This document shows positions 7,237 through 15,260 of a stretch of DNA of 64,000 bases, in pieces. Origin of the DNA: SLNP01 sp964568875. Its GTDB lineage: Bacteria; Bacteroidota; Bacteroidia; Bacteroidales; VadinHA17. The position numbers and the translations under genes were made by a program. The notes below the pieces were generated by a model. That model saw only the letters and a program-made list of their open reading frames with translations. It made no database searches and was not told where the DNA came from. The stretch lies in assembly GCA_964568875.1 (NCBI GenBank), contig CAZMSH010000017.1, forward strand, positions 1 to 64,000, in the 5' to 3' direction. Position 1 is the stretch's first letter. Each line of letters starts with the position of its first letter.

Positions 7237-9039
7237 ATGAATGGTTATTACGGAAAACTGCTGGAGGTTAACCTTACGAACAGAAGATCGAGGGTGTTGG
7301 ATATTCCTGATGAAGACCTGAAGAACTTCATAGGGGGCCGGGGATTGGGCATGAAGATACTTACCGACAGAATAAAAAAGCCGGGATTGAATCCCCTTTC
7401 ACCTGATAACCCGCTGCTTTTTATGCCGGGACCTTTCTGCGGCCTGCCCATTCCAAATTCATCGCGTACATGTGTAATCACCAAGTCGCCACGTACAACC
7501 CCGGCTAAATCCCGGTACAAACATGCATCAGGCATCGCTTACTCAAACATGGGCGGTTTTTTTGGTCCGGAGTTGCGATTTGCCGGATATGACGGGCTGA
7601 TTGTTACAGGCAAAGCCAGGAAGCCGTCATACATTTTTATTGAAGATGACCGGGTGGAGGTTCGCGACGCATCGAAATACTGGGGTATGAAAACCGATCA
7701 GTTTGATGTTGAATTTATCAGCGATCTGGGCGACAGGAGATTTGAGAGCTGTTATATTGGTCCGGCAGGAGAAAACCTGGTTCCTATGGCCTGCGTAATT
7801 AACACTGCTGCCAGGGCTGCAGGCAGAGGAGGAACAGGATGCGTGATGGGATCGAAGAATCTCAAAGCGATAGCTGTCAGGGGCACAAGGCAACCAGCAG
7901 TTGCCGAACATGCCAGATTGTTGGATCTGATTGACAAGTCACGAGAGACTTTTGCACAACTCGACAATAGTGTCAGGCGCTGGCGCTCAGGAGGAACCAC
8001 GGATATGATTGTCTCAAGCAGCAACAATGGCACACAGGCAGTAAAAAACTATCGTGAGGGAACATTCGAGGAAGTACAAAAGATAGGAACCCAGGTCAAC
8101 CGTGAGAAAATCTGGAAGCGAGATTTTGCATGCTTCACATGTCCGCTTGCCTGTAAAAAGAGTGGTATAGCAAAAGGAGCGTATGCCACTTTTGTACATG
8201 ACGGACCAGAATATGAGACAGGAACAATGCTGGGAGCAAACCTGCTGATATCTGACCTCAACGGATTGCAAAAATGTATCTACGACGGCGACGATTACGG
8301 TATTGACATTATCTCTGCCGGAAATGTTATCGGCTTCCTGATGGAGTGCTATGAGAAAGGATTAATTGATATAAACTATCTCGATGGTATTGACCTCACA
8401 TGGGGCAGTGTTGAGGGAACCCTGGCAATGCTGAAGAAGATGGCATATCGCGAGGGCGTAGGCGAAAAGGCATGCAGGGGCGTAAAGTATCTGGCCGGTG
8501 ATATAGGAAAAGGATCGGAAAAGTTCGCTATTCATGTTAAAGGCCATGAGCTGGCGGCGTGGAATGTACATCGCTCCCCTAACAGTTACGGGATAACCTA
8601 TACCATGTCAACCCGCGGAGCATGCCATCTTGCAGGGGGAAGCAGAACCTCACAGGATAATATGGCCCTGCGCGACTCGCTGGGTACATGCAGTTTCGCA
8701 TCGTCATGGTTCCGCAATGATCTGCATTACAGGCATTTTATGGCTGCCATTACCGGGTTGGAGTGGAGTGAGAAGGATTTTCTTATGGCTGGAGAGAGGA
8801 TATTCAACCTCGAAAAACTTTTCAATTACAGAGAGGGCTTTACCAGCGAAGATGATATACTTCCTGAACGCTTTTTTACAGAACCTTTTACGTACGGGCC
8901 GGCTGAAGGGGCTGTAGTCAGCAGGGAGAGTTTTGCGGGCACTGTGGCTAAATACTATGAAGATCGTGGATGGGATAAATCTACATCAAAACCTCTTCCG
9001 GAGAAGATTGCTGAGCTTGGATTGAGTTATTTCATGTAA
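7237..9039 (+). CDS. Aldehyde ferredoxin oxidoreductase family tungstoenzyme (YdhV-like)
   Basis: A 600-residue member of the AOR family, enzymes with a tungsten bis-pterin site and one [4Fe-4S] cluster that usually oxidise aldehydes or reduce carboxylates. The N-terminal pterin-binding part is typical (GGRGLGMKIL, then PGPFCGLPIPNSSR). The cluster ligands CFTCPLACK lie near residues 302-310; a Cys in LGTCSFAS near 486 may be the fourth. No signal peptide is visible. The upstream FeS protein and downstream CHAD gene (3 nt after the stop) form one unit with it. The pairing matches YdhY/YdhV more than the single-subunit archaeal AORs, so the substrate cannot be assigned. Confidence 0.9.
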   Translation: MNGYYGKLLEVNLTNRRSRVLDIPDEDLKNFIGGRGLGMKILTDRIKKPGLNPLSPDNPLLFMPGPFCGLPIPNSSRTCVITKSPRTTPAKSRYKHASGIAYSNMGGFFGPELRFAGYDGLIVTGKARKPSYIFIEDDRVEVRDASKYWGMKTDQFDVEFISDLGDRRFESCYIGPAGENLVPMACVINTAARAAGRGGTGCVMGSKNLKAIAVRGTRQPAVAEHARLLDLIDKSRETFAQLDNSVRRWRSGGTTDMIVSSSNNGTQAVKNYREGTFEEVQKIGTQVNREKIWKRDFACFTCPLACKKSGIAKGAYATFVHDGPEYETGTMLGANLLISDLNGLQKCIYDGDDYGIDIISAGNVIGFLMECYEKGLIDINYLDGIDLTWGSVEGTLAMLKKMAYREGVGEKACRGVKYLAGDIGKGSEKFAIHVKGHELAAWNVHRSPNSYGITYTMSTRGACHLAGGSRTSQDNMALRDSLGTCSFASSWFRNDLHYRHFMAAITGLEWSEKDFLMAGERIFNLEKLFNYREGFTSEDDILPERFFTEPFTYGPAEGAVVSRESFAGTVAKYYEDRGWDKSTSKPLPEKIAELGLSYFM

Positions 9040-9042
9040 TGT

Positions 9043-9936
9043 ATGGTTGATTCTGCCCTGATTTCATCTGCCGATTCATCGTCGCTATCGGTTTCGGCCG
9101 GCAGGTATCTGAGAAGAGTATTGCAGTCATTATTGGGGGAGAGTGAGGCGATGATACCGGCGGCCGGCTTTCCAGGTCCCGGGCAGGTCCATGACATCAG
9201 GGTCAATATGAAAAGGGCAAGGGCCATACTCAAACTGCTCAGGGCCTCACCTGATGCCTGGTATTACAAACGTGAGAATGCTGCACTGCGGGATATTTCA
9301 GCACTTTTCAGCCATAGTCGCGAAGCTGATGTGCTGAAGAAAACCCTTAAGAATCTCAGTAAAAAATATCCTGACACTTTCAATAATACAGCAATAGCAT
9401 GGCTTACGGAGGTCTCGAAACATGTCATTTCTCCTCCCGACAGCAGGAGCGTCAGGCTGGAGCTGGCGGCAGAGGCGGGCGACAGGCTTAGAAGAGCGTG
9501 GTACAGGCTGGGGTTCCTGAATCTGCGGACTATAGACAGGGAGGTTCTGCTGGATGGTTTGTGGAATTCATTTCTTCGTGCTGACAATGAATATCATAAA
9601 GCATTAAAAACCAAGACCCCGGAGGCTATCCACGAGTTTAGGAAACGGGTAAAGGATCTGCTTTACCAGGTGAGGTTCTTTGCCGATTACAATCCGGGAC
9701 ATTTTGAAAAGATGCATGCCGAACTCAATACCCTTGGTTCCACCCTGGGTAAATGCAATGACCTTTCTGTTGCTTATGGGATAGTGTCAGCAAACCGCCC
9801 TCATGCAGGTGGCACTGATATTACCGCGTTGCTGAAAACTATTACAGATGAACGGAATAAACTTTTATCCTCCGCGATACCCCGGGCAGAAAAAGTATTT
9901 TCTACATTCTACTCAGGAAGTCATAATGCTTTATAA
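9043..9936 (+). CDS. CHAD domain protein
   Basis: A 297-residue protein built of the conserved-histidine alpha-helical domain. The two halves each carry the basic signature: HDIRVNMKRARAILKLL (about 50-66) and IHEFRKRVKDLLYQVRFF (about 197-214). CHAD domains bind inorganic polyphosphate through these Lys/Arg/His surfaces. It has no fused CYTH/triphosphatase domain. It begins 3 nt after the AOR stop codon, so it should be translated from the same mRNA. The ppk1-sixA pair is only about 4 kb away, which fits a polyphosphate theme; why it is co-expressed with a tungstoenzyme is unknown. Confidence 0.9.
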   Translation: MVDSALISSADSSSLSVSAGRYLRRVLQSLLGESEAMIPAAGFPGPGQVHDIRVNMKRARAILKLLRASPDAWYYKRENAALRDISALFSHSREADVLKKTLKNLSKKYPDTFNNTAIAWLTEVSKHVISPPDSRSVRLELAAEAGDRLRRAWYRLGFLNLRTIDREVLLDGLWNSFLRADNEYHKALKTKTPEAIHEFRKRVKDLLYQVRFFADYNPGHFEKMHAELNTLGSTLGKCNDLSVAYGIVSANRPHAGGTDITALLKTITDERNKLLSSAIPRAEKVFSTFYSGSHNAL

Positions 9937-9942
9937 CATCAG

Positions 9943-9975
9943 TTGAGGGTAAATTGGGGTAAATCTTTATTTTTG
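9943..9975 (+). promoter_or_regulatory. Promoter of the AGCS symporter gene
   Basis: TTG (9943-9945), a 22-bp spacer and TATTTTTG (9968-9975) match the Bacteroidota consensus with a slightly long spacer. The start codon is at 10018. Confidence 0.55.
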
Positions 9976-10017
9976 TCACTGCTCATATAAATACTAACCT
10001 GACAAAATCATTTTAAT

Positions 10018-11757
10018 ATGCATAAAGTAAATGAGTTTCTGATAATGCTCGATGGTTATATCGGAGGGCATGTGTGGTTCATCCTTCTTCTGCTTGGAAC
10101 AGGTATATTCTTCACTTTTTACCTTGGGTTCCCTCAGATAAGATATTTTAAGCATGCACTGCGTGTGGTAAGAGGAAAATATGATCATTCCCACGACGTT
10201 GGAGATACATCGCATTTTCAGGCTCTGACAACAGCACTTTCGGGTACTGTCGGAACCGGAAATATAGCAGGTGTTGCCCTGGCTATACACCTGGGCGGCC
10301 CGGCGGCCCTCTTCTGGATGCTGGTGACAGCGCTGATTGGTATGTGTACCAAATTTGTTGAGGTCTCAATTTCTCATAAATACCGTGATATTCTGCCTGA
10401 CGGAACAGTATCGGGCGGACCGATGTACTACATGAAGAAGAGACTCAACATTAAAACCAAAAGCGGTAAGCTTATAAAGACAGGTGTGATAATGGGAGCC
10501 TTCTTTGCCGCTGCAACCGTATTGTCATCGTTTGGTACCGGAAGCCTCCCTCAGATAAATTCAATTTCAAACTCCATCTTCTCGACTTTTGGCATCAAAC
10601 ACATAGTTACGGGTGCAATCCTGGCAGTAACACTTGGACTGGTAATAATAGGCGGAATTAAAAGGATTGCAAAAGTGACGTCAGTACTGGTACCTTTTAT
10701 GGCTCTTCTGTATCTGATAGGAGCATTGCTTGTTATATTCACAAATTATCAAAATATCATTCCTTCTTTCATCTCGATTTTCAGTAATGCCTTTACCGGT
10801 TCTGCTGCCACCGGAGGATTTTTGGGTGCGACATTCGCATTTGCAATCAACAGGGGAGTTAACAGGGGTTTGTTTTCCAATGAGTCAGGACAGGGTTCTG
10901 CACCTATTGCTCACGCAGCTGCCAAAGCGCCCGAGCCTGTTTCGGAAGGCATGGTGGCAATACTTGAGCCATTCATCGATACAATATGTATCTGTACACT
11001 TACAGGCCTTGTAATACTGGCATCGGACACCTGGAATGACAAAGTGCCCAACCAGTTTCAGCCAACAGATATGCAGTTTGTTGCAGGTTACTATGATGAT
11101 ACTGTAGAGGAAGACAGGATTAAACTCGGCAATCACATTAGCGGAGAAGAGTTTATAGGTCTTTTTACCGGTAAACTCATTATTGAAGACGGCGTTATGA
11201 AGAACACAGATGTAACGCTTATTCACTCAAGATCATTAGCGGAAGACTACACCTTCAGCCTCGACGGCGAGAATTATAACGGCGAGCTTAGTGTGCTGCA
11301 GGGTAAACTGGAGCTGGCTGTTCCGGTAACCGTGTCGGGTAAGTCGCTAATTCACAGTGCCCCGCTGACAACAGTTGCATTCAGCAGAAGTATCCTTGGC
11401 GATTACGGCCAGTACATAGTCTCAATAGGCCTTCTTCTGTTCGCTTTCTCAACGGCAATATCATGGTCATACTATGGAGACAGGGCAATTACCTACCTGG
11501 TGGGCCAGAAATATGTGATCTACTACAGAATTGTATACGTTATTGCATTTTTCTTTGCCTCATTCACCGACACTACTATTATCTGGTCGCTTTCCTATAT
11601 TACAATTGCCCTTATGACAGTTCCCAACCTTATAGGTATTTTCCTTCTCAGAAGGGAAGTAAAGGATAATATTACTGATTACTGGACAGGATTTGCAAAA
11701 CAATATCCTACGGAAAAAATATCCGGGAAAATGGCAAAGAGATATAAATTAGAATAG
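10018..11757 (+). CDS. Sodium:alanine/glycine symporter (AGCS family) with inserted domain
   Basis: Inner-membrane carrier of the AGCS family, importing alanine or glycine with Na+. Family signatures are visible: LSGTVGTGNIAGVALAIHLGGPAALFWM in the N-terminal half and the motif NRGVNRGLFSNESGQGSAPIAHAAA near residue 280-305. About ten to eleven membrane segments can be counted. The protein is 579 residues against about 450 for typical members; the excess is a polar, beta-rich insert at about 340-455, between the segment ending TGLVILASDTW and the segment resuming at LTTVAFSRSILG. It has its own promoter and no obvious operon partner. Confidence 0.93.
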   Translation: MHKVNEFLIMLDGYIGGHVWFILLLLGTGIFFTFYLGFPQIRYFKHALRVVRGKYDHSHDVGDTSHFQALTTALSGTVGTGNIAGVALAIHLGGPAALFWMLVTALIGMCTKFVEVSISHKYRDILPDGTVSGGPMYYMKKRLNIKTKSGKLIKTGVIMGAFFAAATVLSSFGTGSLPQINSISNSIFSTFGIKHIVTGAILAVTLGLVIIGGIKRIAKVTSVLVPFMALLYLIGALLVIFTNYQNIIPSFISIFSNAFTGSAATGGFLGATFAFAINRGVNRGLFSNESGQGSAPIAHAAAKAPEPVSEGMVAILEPFIDTICICTLTGLVILASDTWNDKVPNQFQPTDMQFVAGYYDDTVEEDRIKLGNHISGEEFIGLFTGKLIIEDGVMKNTDVTLIHSRSLAEDYTFSLDGENYNGELSVLQGKLELAVPVTVSGKSLIHSAPLTTVAFSRSILGDYGQYIVSIGLLLFAFSTAISWSYYGDRAITYLVGQKYVIYYRIVYVIAFFFASFTDTTIIWSLSYITIALMTVPNLIGIFLLRREVKDNITDYWTGFAKQYPTEKISGKMAKRYKLE

Positions 11758-11793
11758 TTTTTTCTAAATTAGCGGAAATCAAACTGCTCTGAC

Positions 11794-12180
11794 ATGAAAA
11801 TTACGATGAAATTACTATCTGTTCTTATTGCCGCTTCGATGGTTATTGCCCTTTCATCGGCAACGAACATGCAACAGCCTAATCCCATTGGTAACTGGAA
11901 GGTTGTATCGGATTATGCCCCTGAAGGTTTCCAGACCTCAAAGGTGACGATATCTAAGGAGGAGGATAACTTCCTGGTGGAAATGAATTTTGAAGAGATA
12001 GGCTATAAAATTAAAGGCGAGAAAGTCTCTTTCACTGATGGTATTTTTAAGTTCAACCTCTACGTTGAGGGTGAGGATGTAATCATTACCATGAAGTTCA
12101 ACGGAGAGGACAAACTGGTTGGTACAGCATCTACCAGTGGAGGGGAGATTCCGCTCGAGGCAAATCGCATTAAACAATAG
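11794..12180 (+). CDS. Small exported protein of unknown function
   Basis: A 128-residue protein with a clear signal peptide (MKITMKLLSVLIAASMVIAL, cleavage probably near SSA or ATN). The mature part of about 100 residues begins PIGNWKVVSD and is a run of alternating beta-strand-like segments ending GEIPLEANR. The W-containing first strand and overall pattern recall lipocalin-like or small beta-barrel domains that sense or bind small ligands, but I do not recognise a family. It sits 36 nt after the symporter gene and may be co-transcribed with it. Confidence 0.65.
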   Translation: MKITMKLLSVLIAASMVIALSSATNMQQPNPIGNWKVVSDYAPEGFQTSKVTISKEEDNFLVEMNFEEIGYKIKGEKVSFTDGIFKFNLYVEGEDVIITMKFNGEDKLVGTASTSGGEIPLEANRIKQ

Positions 12181-12257
12181 GATTATTATTACGGCAAAAC
12201 CGATGCCGTTATGATATTATTGCGTAAATTAACAGACTGAACTACCAAATCAGTCTT

Positions 12258-14249
12258 ATGAAAAGGAAATACTACAGGAGGGTCATCTTCGCACTGATGA
12301 CCCTCTTCGTTTCATCTGGCCTGTTTGCGGGGCTGCTGCCCATCGAGCCGCTTAGTCAACGAATTACTGGATACAAGATGGAGATAAGCCTGGACGAAAA
12401 GTCTGCACTTATCACCGGTTCCATTGAATCTTTCTGGGTGAACACCTCTCCTGATACGGTAGGTGAAGCGCGACTTCATATGTACATGAATGCATTCAGG
12501 AGTAACCGCTCTACTTACTTCGGTATTTCCGGAACTCAACCATCAAAATCAAAAGATGACTACGGGTGGGTTGATTTCCTTGAGGCTTACGATAATAATG
12601 GCAACGACCTGATGCCGGTAATGAAGTATATAGCTCCTGATGACGGAAATCAGTATGACAAGACAGTTCTTAAAATAGATCTGCCAGTGCCTGTGGCGCC
12701 GGGCGATACCCTGGAGATAAAGGGATCTTTTGAAACCAAATTGCCATCCACCATCATGCGAACCGGTTATAACAAAGACTTCTTTTTCGTTGCTCAGTGG
12801 TTCCCGAAATTTGGCGTGTTTGAGCCAAACCGGTACGATGGTACCTGGGGCTGGAACTGCCACCAGTTCCATCCCAACTCAGAGTTCTATTCAAACCACA
12901 GTATTTATGATGTTACAATCACAATTCCTGATAAATATGTTGTGGGTGCCGGTGGTCAGATATTAAACGAGGAAAGTCTGCCCGATGGATTTAAGAGGTT
13001 GAAGTACAGGGCTGAAGATATTGTGGATTTTGCATGGACAGCCTGGCCGCAATATGAAATCTACCATGACAGATGGAACCATATTGCAATCACCCTGCTG
13101 ATAGCTCCAGGCAGAAAAGCTTTTGTCGGGAGGCATATGGAAGCTGTGAAGAATACTCTTGAATACCTGACCGAAAGGGTGGGCCCTTATCCATGGACCC
13201 ATATGACCGTTGTAGATCCTCCTGTATCAGGCATGGGGTCGGGTGGAATGGAGTATACCACACTTTTTACATCGGTGGGACTCCATTATATGCCCCGATG
13301 GGCATATATTCCGGAAATAGTGACTGCACATGAGCTGGGGCATGCCTGGTTCATGGGAATACTTGCATCAAATGAATTTGAGGAGCCATGGCTCGACGAA
13401 GGAGTCAATTCCTTCTGGGAACAGCGGATTATGGATCATTATTATGGTAATGGCTATGGCCTTGCAAGCAGCCGACTGCTTAAAATATCAGATCGCTCAT
13501 TTGGCCGCGCCCAATATGTGCTTTCAGGTGTCAGGCAGGTAACAGACAATACCTCATATTCCTGGCAATATCCTCAAGGATCATACGGTATGATGTCGTA
13601 TCAGAAGGCATCACTTTGGCTTCACTCGCTTATGGGAATTATAGGGGAAGAGACGATGGATGAAATATTCAGGGAGTATTACCGCAGGTGGAGTTTCAGG
13701 CACCCTGGCAGACAGGATTTCATAGATGTTGTTAATGATGTTGTGAAGGAGAGACATGGGGATAAATACGGTGAGAATATGGATTGGTTTTTCCGTAATA
13801 CTCTCTATAGTACCGGTATATGTGACTATAAAGTCCATAATTTCTACCGTAGGTCAGTATATCCTTACTCCGGAATCGAGAGGGAGGGAGATACTACAGT
13901 TCTCTTCAGAAGCGAAGGATCGGATAATATAATTACATTCAGGTCTGTAGTTGAACTTCAGAGGCTGGGGGAAGTCATCCTTCCTGTTGAGGTGAGAATA
14001 GGAATGAGCGATGGCGAGGTGATAACAATGATGTGGGACGGCAGGGACAGGTATAAGAATTTTGTATTTGAATTCACAGAGGATAAATCGGTAGCATGGG
14101 TTAAACTGGATCCTGATTTCAGAAATCCGTTGGATGTAAACATAAGGAATAACTCCCTGACCAGGGACCCTGACCGGAAACCTTTGCTGCGCTTTGCCAG
14201 GAAACTGACCTTAATGGTACAGATGTTCTTCCATTTGATAATGCTTTAA
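12258..14249 (+). CDS. M1 family zinc metallopeptidase, exported
   Basis: Aminopeptidase N-type zinc protease. The zinc site HELGH is at residues 357-361, followed 18 residues later by the third ligand Glu in WLDEG (about 380). The GMEYTT sequence upstream (GSGGMEYTTLF) corresponds to the GAMEN exopeptidase motif but is degenerate. A signal peptide (about 1-25, ending GLFA) exports it, so it probably trims peptides in the periplasm or at the outer membrane. At 663 residues it is shorter than PepN and has the Bacteroidota layout of N-terminal beta domain, catalytic domain and a short C-terminal beta part. A membrane-protein gene follows after 10 nt. Confidence 0.92.
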   Translation: MKRKYYRRVIFALMTLFVSSGLFAGLLPIEPLSQRITGYKMEISLDEKSALITGSIESFWVNTSPDTVGEARLHMYMNAFRSNRSTYFGISGTQPSKSKDDYGWVDFLEAYDNNGNDLMPVMKYIAPDDGNQYDKTVLKIDLPVPVAPGDTLEIKGSFETKLPSTIMRTGYNKDFFFVAQWFPKFGVFEPNRYDGTWGWNCHQFHPNSEFYSNHSIYDVTITIPDKYVVGAGGQILNEESLPDGFKRLKYRAEDIVDFAWTAWPQYEIYHDRWNHIAITLLIAPGRKAFVGRHMEAVKNTLEYLTERVGPYPWTHMTVVDPPVSGMGSGGMEYTTLFTSVGLHYMPRWAYIPEIVTAHELGHAWFMGILASNEFEEPWLDEGVNSFWEQRIMDHYYGNGYGLASSRLLKISDRSFGRAQYVLSGVRQVTDNTSYSWQYPQGSYGMMSYQKASLWLHSLMGIIGEETMDEIFREYYRRWSFRHPGRQDFIDVVNDVVKERHGDKYGENMDWFFRNTLYSTGICDYKVHNFYRRSVYPYSGIEREGDTTVLFRSEGSDNIITFRSVVELQRLGEVILPVEVRIGMSDGEVITMMWDGRDRYKNFVFEFTEDKSVAWVKLDPDFRNPLDVNIRNNSLTRDPDRKPLLRFARKLTLMVQMFFHLIML

Positions 14250-14259
14250 TAAGTTTCAT

Positions 14260-15117
14260 ATGAAATTACTATCAATCTATTGCGAGGGCTACCGCAAGTC
14301 AGTCAGATCATTCAGAACGATCATCCTGCTCTGGATAATATCACTCGCCGGATCAATTCTTATTGTGGCTCCGCTGGAAAGAAATCTGGGCCGGCTGCTC
14401 GACGGATCAATGGCATCTGAATTGCTATATGATGGTTTCAACATTGATGTCTTCGCTGATATTATGCATGCGGTGATGCCTGCACTGGCATCTTTCTCTA
14501 TATCTTTCCTTCTTGTTACCGTAATGGTTTTCCTGGCAAATACCTTTGTAACAGCCGGTCTTTTCAGAATACTGGCCGGAAGCTGGAAAAAACCGTATAA
14601 ATGGAAGACCTTTTTAATGGGAGCTGACAGAGGTTTCACGGGATTTCTTTTCATTGCCATTCTTGCCGCTGTGGCTCTTATTCTGCTGGTATTGATCTTT
14701 GCAGGGTTACCTCTGGGAGCTGCCATCGCAGCAGGTGCAGGATACACGCTTCTCGTCGTTGTCGGATCTCTGGCGGCCATTGTGCTGATTCTTACAATGC
14801 CGGTAGTGCTTCTTACTGCCGACTACGCACGAGCACTGCTTACAGCTGATAAATATCTTGGTCCCTGGAAGGCATTGACAAAGGGATTCCGAAAAGTCAG
14901 AAAGCGGTTTTGGCCGGCATGGCTGGTAATGATACTTTTACTGCTGCTGTCGCTGCTGGCAGGATTCATAGCCTGGAAATATACCCTGCAAAGCAAGGCT
15001 GCTACCGGTGGTGGCCTGTTGTTACTCCTGCTGGTCTCCCAGCTTTTTGTATTCCTGAAGATATGGATCAAAGTATTAAGGTACGGAACGGTAACGGCAA
15101 TGAGGGAAAAGTGGTAA
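14260..15117 (+). CDS. Six-helix membrane protein of unknown function
   Basis: A 285-residue integral membrane protein. Hydrophobic segments lie at about 22-42, 68-100, 127-150, 153-185, 218-240 and 248-268, with short basic loops. I recognise no catalytic motif. The topology and the basic segment before helix 5 (KGFRKVRKRFWPAWL) resemble the other membrane protein in this window (61957-62802), which has RSFRLLHRHFGSNVGW at the same place, so the two may be distant members of one family. It starts 10 nt after the M1 peptidase gene and is probably co-transcribed with it. Confidence 0.7.
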   Translation: MKLLSIYCEGYRKSVRSFRTIILLWIISLAGSILIVAPLERNLGRLLDGSMASELLYDGFNIDVFADIMHAVMPALASFSISFLLVTVMVFLANTFVTAGLFRILAGSWKKPYKWKTFLMGADRGFTGFLFIAILAAVALILLVLIFAGLPLGAAIAAGAGYTLLVVVGSLAAIVLILTMPVVLLTADYARALLTADKYLGPWKALTKGFRKVRKRFWPAWLVMILLLLLSLLAGFIAWKYTLQSKAATGGGLLLLLLVSQLFVFLKIWIKVLRYGTVTAMREKW

Positions 15118-15260
15118 TGCTACGTAGTAAATCGCAACTCTGAGCTGTATATGTTAAACAGCATTCAGTGCTTTATGCTTTCGGCAGCAGGAAAATCTTA
15201 AATTGGCATGATAAAGAATTTTGGATTCAATATCTATTGTCACAGAGAAACTATAGCATA

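Noticed and set aside
12191..12209. Terminator between the small exported protein and the M1 peptidase
   Set aside because: A 6-bp hairpin is present but no T run follows.
15168..15260. Upstream extension of the M28-like peptidase
   Set aside because: It would bury a clear signal peptide that begins at ATG 15261.
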